From: Verrucomicrobiota bacterium
GTDB lineage: Bacteria; Verrucomicrobiota; Verrucomicrobiia; CAIQCK01
DNA: 64,000 nt
Assembly (NCBI GenBank): GCA_016235595.1
Contig: JACRJX010000029.1
Coordinates: 513,971-577,970, forward strand
Direction of reading: 5' to 3'
In this document: positions 60,250 through 64,000 of the stretch, piece after piece
Numbering within the stretch: the first letter of the stretch is position 1
Layout: the number at the start of each line of letters is the position of its first letter
Notes under the pieces: generated by a model
What the model was told of the DNA's origin: nothing
Seen by the model: the letters and a program-made list of their open reading frames with translations, nothing else
The model's database searches: none
Translations under genes and position numbers: made by a program

Positions 60250-60761
60250 TCTGATGCAGTCCTTGTCCCAAAACACTCCGGGCGCAAAGACTATGACCCC
60301 AAACCCCAACCGTAAAGCGGGAAAAGTGGCGACGCTTCAGGACGCCAGCGAAATCTTTATCGCGCAATACCTCATGTTCACATGACGTCCCGGGAATCTT
60401 GTGATAACCGGGAAAGTATTTCCGTGGAAGAAGATGGCCAGTCTCCCGCATCCACTGCTTCCTTGACGGGCTCCACCACGGAGCGTAGCTTTTCCTCGAA
60501 GCCCGCTTGTGGTGCGAGACGCGCTGCCGTTAAGGCATCTTCCGCACAGATCCCTGCGGGCTTCACTTTTTCCAGATCCTCCCCTTGCGATGAACTTCGC
60601 CGTTGGCGGCTCTCCGGTCTTCGGTCTTCCGTCATCTACTCCCGTCCTTCGGCTCCGTTCCTTGCCGAAAGATTTTCAAATACGGCTCGTAGGAGAACAA
60701 CACGATGTGTATGTAACGCAGTGTCGAGCGTCGCTGATTCCAATCTGCCAACGGCATCGGC
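60250..60761. other. intergenic, 512 nt
   Basis: Upstream of hsdM. A minus-strand frame of 85 codons (60378-60635) has plausible composition (AGFEEKLRSVVEPVKEAVDAGDW) but no homology I can name; it could be a small antitoxin-like or decayed gene. Confidence 0.4.
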
Positions 60762-61148
60762 TTATGCTTTTCGGGAATTTGCCTTCAACCACGCCGCGTA
60801 GTCCGCCTCGTCCAGTTCGCGTGCGGCCAGCGCCAGTGTCTTGATCGTTGCGTCCGCCTCGGAAGCCGCGAAGCGATAGCCGTTCAGTTCAAGGAAAACG
60901 ACCGCCGTCGTGAACCCGATGCGCTTGTTGCCGTCCAGAAACGGATGGTTCCGCACCAGCCCGAAGGCGTAGGCGGCTGCCAGATCGAACAGGCTCGGCT
61001 TGCCGTAGGCGAAGAGTTGCTGCGGCCGCGCCAGTGCAGATTCGAGCAACCCCGCATCGCGGAGACCGCTCAATCCGCCGAACTCCGCCAGCAGCCGCTC
61101 TTGCAAGGCCAGCACCGTCTCCCGCAACACCCAATGCTGCTCCTTCAC
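60762..61148 (-). CDS. doc: Doc/Fic-family toxin
   Basis: 128 aa from a GTG that overlaps the antitoxin stop (GTGA). Fic motif HPFLDGNKRIGFTTAVVFL, with LRDAGLLESALARPQQLFAYGKPSLFDLAAAYAFGLVRN as in death-on-curing proteins. Doc phosphorylates EF-Tu and stops translation. Confidence 0.9.
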   Translation of the reverse strand: MKEQHWVLRETVLALQERLLAEFGGLSGLRDAGLLESALARPQQLFAYGKPSLFDLAAAYAFGLVRNHPFLDGNKRIGFTTAVVFLELNGYRFAASEADATIKTLALAARELDEADYAAWLKANSRKA

Positions 61149-61384
61149 TTCGCAAGCTCCCGCAGCGTGTTCCGATAGCGGCGGATCACGTCTTCCGCCA
61201 CCTTCATCTGCCGGGCGAACTGCTCGCGCCCCTCGGTCACGGGCGTCACGCGCAGGCCGCCGTCGGGCGCATCCGTCAGACAGACCGAATCGCCTTCCCG
61301 CACATTCAGTTTGGCCATCGCATCCTTCGGCAGCACCATGCCCACCGAGTTGCCAACCTTGCGAAGTTTGAGTTCGAGAACCAT
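61145..61384 (-). CDS. AbrB/MazE-type antitoxin
   Basis: 79 aa. SpoVT/AbrB swapped-hairpin domain LKLRKVGNSVGMVLPKDAMAKLNVREGDSVCLT, then a helical tail that would bind the toxin. Replaces the usual Phd partner of Doc. Confidence 0.88.
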   Translation of the reverse strand: MVLELKLRKVGNSVGMVLPKDAMAKLNVREGDSVCLTDAPDGGLRVTPVTEGREQFARQMKVAEDVIRRYRNTLRELAK

Positions 61385-62781
61385 GTGAATCCTTTCGTTG
61401 ATACAGATGTAATAACGCCTGCGGCGGCCGAAACGTCAAGCCATCTTTCGCAACGGCTCGCCCTTCGCGCTATTCGCTCCACGCCCGACACCTTCCGTTC
61501 CCTGTTCTCCAATTCTCAATCTCAAATCTCTGATCTGCCATCTTCCATCCGCCAACTGCCGCGTGTGCCACGGATTCTTGCTTGCGCCGCTTGGCGTTCA
61601 GGCGTACATGTTCCTCGGAATGCCGGCTGGCGAGTGTCACGGAGCGTTGAGTCAGCCGGAGTCGGGCCGGGAACACCGTGAGGTTGCCCGGTGCCGTTTT
61701 TTGATTTGAGACTGACCGCGTTGGCATCTCCCTGGGCAATTGGAGCCTGTTGGATCTCTGCCATGCGGTCAGTTTTTTTGTTGGGATAGAGAAACCTCCG
61801 TCGTATCTTCCAAGTGCAGTTCCGAAGGGCCAACTTGGTCAGAGGCACTATGACCCTCGGACTGGCCCTTTCGGTTTTATGCGCAGGTTGTTCGGTGCTC
61901 TTCTGCGCGACGGATGTGGCCGGGCTTGTCTGCCGCGCGCTTGACTCGCCAGCGCCCGGTTTCGTTCGGAGAGCACGCTTTCCTCGTCGGAACACTTCAG
62001 GTTTTTCCGGTGTCTTTCCCAAACATCTTTCCCGGTAACTCGTAAACAGACACTGTGAACGTCGCTGGTGTCCCGGCTCCTGCCGCTTCGGTTATTGTGG
62101 AGATGATGCTGCCAACCTCGAAGAAGCCTCAGTCAGCGGCGTTACTTCGTCGCTGGCTTCTGCTGGCTCCGTTCGGACATTGCCTGTATCCGTCGCTCGC
62201 CCGCTCGATAGAGGTCTCTCGCGATTTACAGCGCCTCCCGCTCTGGAATGACCCCGGCGTTTCAGCTTCTCGAAGTTCTTCTGGAAGCCTTCTCGTGTCG
62301 ATGAAAGGTTGAGATCATCGTTGCCCTTCGTTAATTCCTGTAGACCTTCGGATGCGCTGAAACAAGCCGGCGTATTTGTTCCCCGGGTTTCACCCATGTT
62401 TTCGTATTGCTTGTCGTTTCCGTCTCGCACCAGTGTTCATGAGAATCATCGGTAACCCATAGGATGGATTATCTGTGGTCTCTCGTTGCCGGTATTGTCT
62501 CAACACAACTTCGTCATAATCTGTGCCCACGGCTCAGTAGGTTATGTGTCCACACAGGAGAACCAATATGCGACTCGTTATTCCATCAACCGTGCAAAGT
62601 AATAATCGCCTATGTCAACGCGGCATAGGGGAAACACCTAAAACAGATTCAGGTTTTCCCTGATACCGTTAGAAGTTACCTGACACACTATAGAGTAGAC
62701 AAAAAATGGAGTCTCTGCGTATAAGAATGACGATTGTTGATGACTTTGGAAGTCATCTGCAGAGATGAAGGAGGTTCGGCA
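61385..62781. other. 1.4-kb stretch without a convincing gene
   Basis: Possible right part of the island and junction. A plus-strand frame at 61850 (MTLGLALSVLCAGCSVLF..) has a lipobox-like start but a Pro/Arg/Ser-rich remainder. A small hairpin GATGACTT..AAGTCATC lies near 62734-62754, before the ribosome-binding site of the next gene. No tRNA seen here. Confidence 0.4.
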
Positions 62782-64000
62782 ATGAATGATCTAGTACCGA
62801 GGAGTGGGTTGTTCTGCGCGACAACAGGAAATCGAAGGCTTGGCAATTCTACAATTGTGCCAGGATCGCTCGATGTGTCGCGGTGGGTTAATCGTCAGAG
62901 TTCCATCTGGCCTGCAGTTGCGCGTTTGATCCGTCGCAGCATGGTTGTTTTGGCGGGACTCGTATCCCTGACCTCGCACGCTGCCACAAACGAGGGATAT
63001 GAGATGTGGGTTGGCAACTATGCGAGCGCGGTGCGGCGATACAATGCGGTAAGCTGGCAGCACTTGGGCTACATCGGCGATACGGGAGACTCCAATGGTA
63101 GCTACGGACCCGGAGAGATCTTTTGGGGGGCAGATACCAACACGTGTTATGTGGCGAGATATTGGGGGCAAAAGGTGTTGTCTTACAACCGGCAGACCGG
63201 AGGGTTTCTGAGTAACGTGGTGACGACGGTTGGTAACCCGGCATCAAGTGCGTGTTTTGGCTCCGATGGAGCGATGTATGTGGGCAGCGACTATAACTAT
63301 CATATCGCGCGGGCGGATATGACGACGGGATTGGTAACCACCAACTTCGTTTATAACACGAATTATTTGACGCGGGTGAGTGATTTTGTGGTGGGACCGG
63401 ATGGGGATTTCTACGTGGCCAATCGCCCACCGGACTGGTCGTATTATCCTGGTGGTACGACGAACTGGAGTAACATCCTGCGATTTGACGGGCGTACGGG
63501 CGCTTTCAAAAGCAAGTTTGTTGCGACCGGTACAGGTGGCATGGCACAGCCGCATTGCTTGGAGTTTGGTCCGGATGGCCACTTGTATGTGGGTACATCG
63601 GAAACAAATGGCATGACCAAGGTGTTGAAGTTCAATGGCACGACGGGGAGTTTTTTGGGAACATTTGTTGCAGGCGATACGAATGCGCCAGTGGCTGGAA
63701 TCTGGATGTGTATGCGTTTCGGGCCTGATGGCAATCTTTACATGGCTGACAAAAGCAGCAACGTGGTCAAACAGTACAACGGCAGCAACGGTACGTTTGT
63801 CTGCAATGTGGCGACCAACGTGGACGCTGGTAACGATAGTAATCGTGGGCCGATGAGCTTGGCGTTCACCTCTCCGACGGCGTTGCCGCCGTTTCTGCAA
63901 GTGTCCACGAACGCGCCGACGCTGGGCAGCTTGATCAATGGGCAGAGGACGATCAGCTGGGGTGTGACGAACTGGACGGGTAGCTCGTTGAGCAACACCG
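62782..64000 (+). CDS. secreted NHL/SMP-30-like propeller protein, C-terminus off window
   Basis: About 406 codons, open to the right edge. GAAGGAGG ribosome-binding site upstream. A hydrophobic stretch (MVVLAGLVSLTSHAA) at about 55-70 follows an Arg-rich leader, so export is likely. Propeller blades FGSDGAMYVGSD, VGPDGDFYVANR, FGPDGHLYVGTSE and FGPDGNLYMADK recur about every 50-60 residues. The end resembles the start of an Ig/concanavalin-like domain. Role probably surface or sugar binding. Confidence 0.75.
   Translation, partial: MNDLVPRSGLFCATTGNRRLGNSTIVPGSLDVSRWVNRQSSIWPAVARLIRRSMVVLAGLVSLTSHAATNEGYEMWVGNYASAVRRYNAVSWQHLGYIGDTGDSNGSYGPGEIFWGADTNTCYVARYWGQKVLSYNRQTGGFLSNVVTTVGNPASSACFGSDGAMYVGSDYNYHIARADMTTGLVTTNFVYNTNYLTRVSDFVVGPDGDFYVANRPPDWSYYPGGTTNWSNILRFDGRTGAFKSKFVATGTGGMAQPHCLEFGPDGHLYVGTSETNGMTKVLKFNGTTGSFLGTFVAGDTNAPVAGIWMCMRFGPDGNLYMADKSSNVVKQYNGSNGTFVCNVATNVDAGNDSNRGPMSLAFTSPTALPPFLQVSTNAPTLGSLINGQRTISWGVTNWTGSSLSNT

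Noticed and set aside
61850..62038. Small lipoprotein gene (MTLGLALSVLCAGCSV..)
   Set aside because: No ribosome-binding site and a non-protein-like Pro/Arg/Ser-rich tail; may be chance.
1..64000. CRISPR array
   Set aside because: No regularly spaced short repeats other than the 24-nt blocks, whose spacing is irregular (135-270 nt) and whose spacers are structured RNAs.

Overview
The window (about 58% GC by eye) most resembles a member of the PVC superphylum, probably Verrucomicrobiota. The pointers are many Tat- or Sec-exported carbohydrate-active or oxidoreductase-like proteins scattered as single genes, a CsgG-TPR lipoprotein, a DUF4832 protein, a GH123/DUF4091-like protein, a CehA/PHP-propeller protein and promoters of the TTGAC-N17-TANNNT type. 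No rRNA or phylogenetic marker is present, so the assignment is an inference.

Region 1 (1-5740, all on the minus strand, read right to left) is the outstanding locus. It starts with a 32-codon leader ORF and a 267-aa protein of unknown function. Next comes an array of 31 tRNA-like genes (4739 down to 2204). Five tandem elements follow (2197 down to about 1390), each opening with the same 24-nt block; two of them contain a circularly permuted T-arm/acceptor module like the tRNA-mimic domain of bacterial Y RNAs (YrlA type) and one contains a tRNA-like fold in normal order. Last is rsr, the bacterial Ro60 (TROVE + VWA) protein, which runs off the left edge. Almost every array tRNA has T-loop T/A/G-G55-C56 instead of T54-T55-C56, and D-loop A18-G19 instead of G18-G19. 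The 19-56 pair is kept, with compensatory changes where base 56 varies. Nine also have C33 in place of the near-universal U33. CCA ends, anticodons and most discriminator bases are still present. The Y-like elements in the same locus keep normal GG and TTC loops. I read this as a Ro60-linked set of 'altered-elbow' tRNAs: alternative, decoy, stored or non-ribosomal tRNAs.

Region 2 (5740-6570) holds a putative plus-strand sRNA unit (promoter plus strong terminator) and a complete monocistronic gene for a 45-aa peptide on the minus strand. Region 3 (6570-35150) is a typical PVC chromosomal stretch: a PHP/propeller protein, a CsgG-TPR lipoprotein, sugar-active enzymes, an M14 carboxypeptidase, an Mla-type lipid transport operon (mlaE-mlaF-mlaD plus a PqiC-like lipoprotein), an SGNH hydrolase, a sialidase, a Gfo/Idh/MocA oxidoreductase, a low-molecular-weight phosphatase, a DUF4832 protein, and a three-gene set of ComEC-like metallo-beta-lactamase, coiled-coil membrane protein and tandem alpha/beta-hydrolase.

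Region 4 (35962-40588, minus strand) is the selenocysteine locus: DsrE-like protein, selB, selA and selD. SelD is itself a selenoprotein: its true start lies 36 codons upstream of the open frame, across an in-frame TGA in a Cys-Ala-Gly-Sec-Ala-Ala-Lys-Leu motif. Directly beside selD is the 3' end of a tRNA (probably tRNA-Sec), which looks like an attachment site.

Region 5 (40622-about 61400) appears to be a genomic island: a replication module (wHTH protein, P-loop helicase, a repeated non-coding region), an IS3 remnant, a type I restriction-modification locus carrying extra genes (DUF4268, SIR2-like, zinc-ribbon, a possible nuclease) bracketed by duplicated fragments of hsdS and hsdR, and a Doc/AbrB toxin-antitoxin pair. 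HsdR carries a DUF559 domain inserted in frame between two palindromic repeats, and HsdM carries another in-frame copy of that repeat. No integrase is seen. Region 6 (62782-64000) is the start of a secreted propeller protein cut by the right edge.
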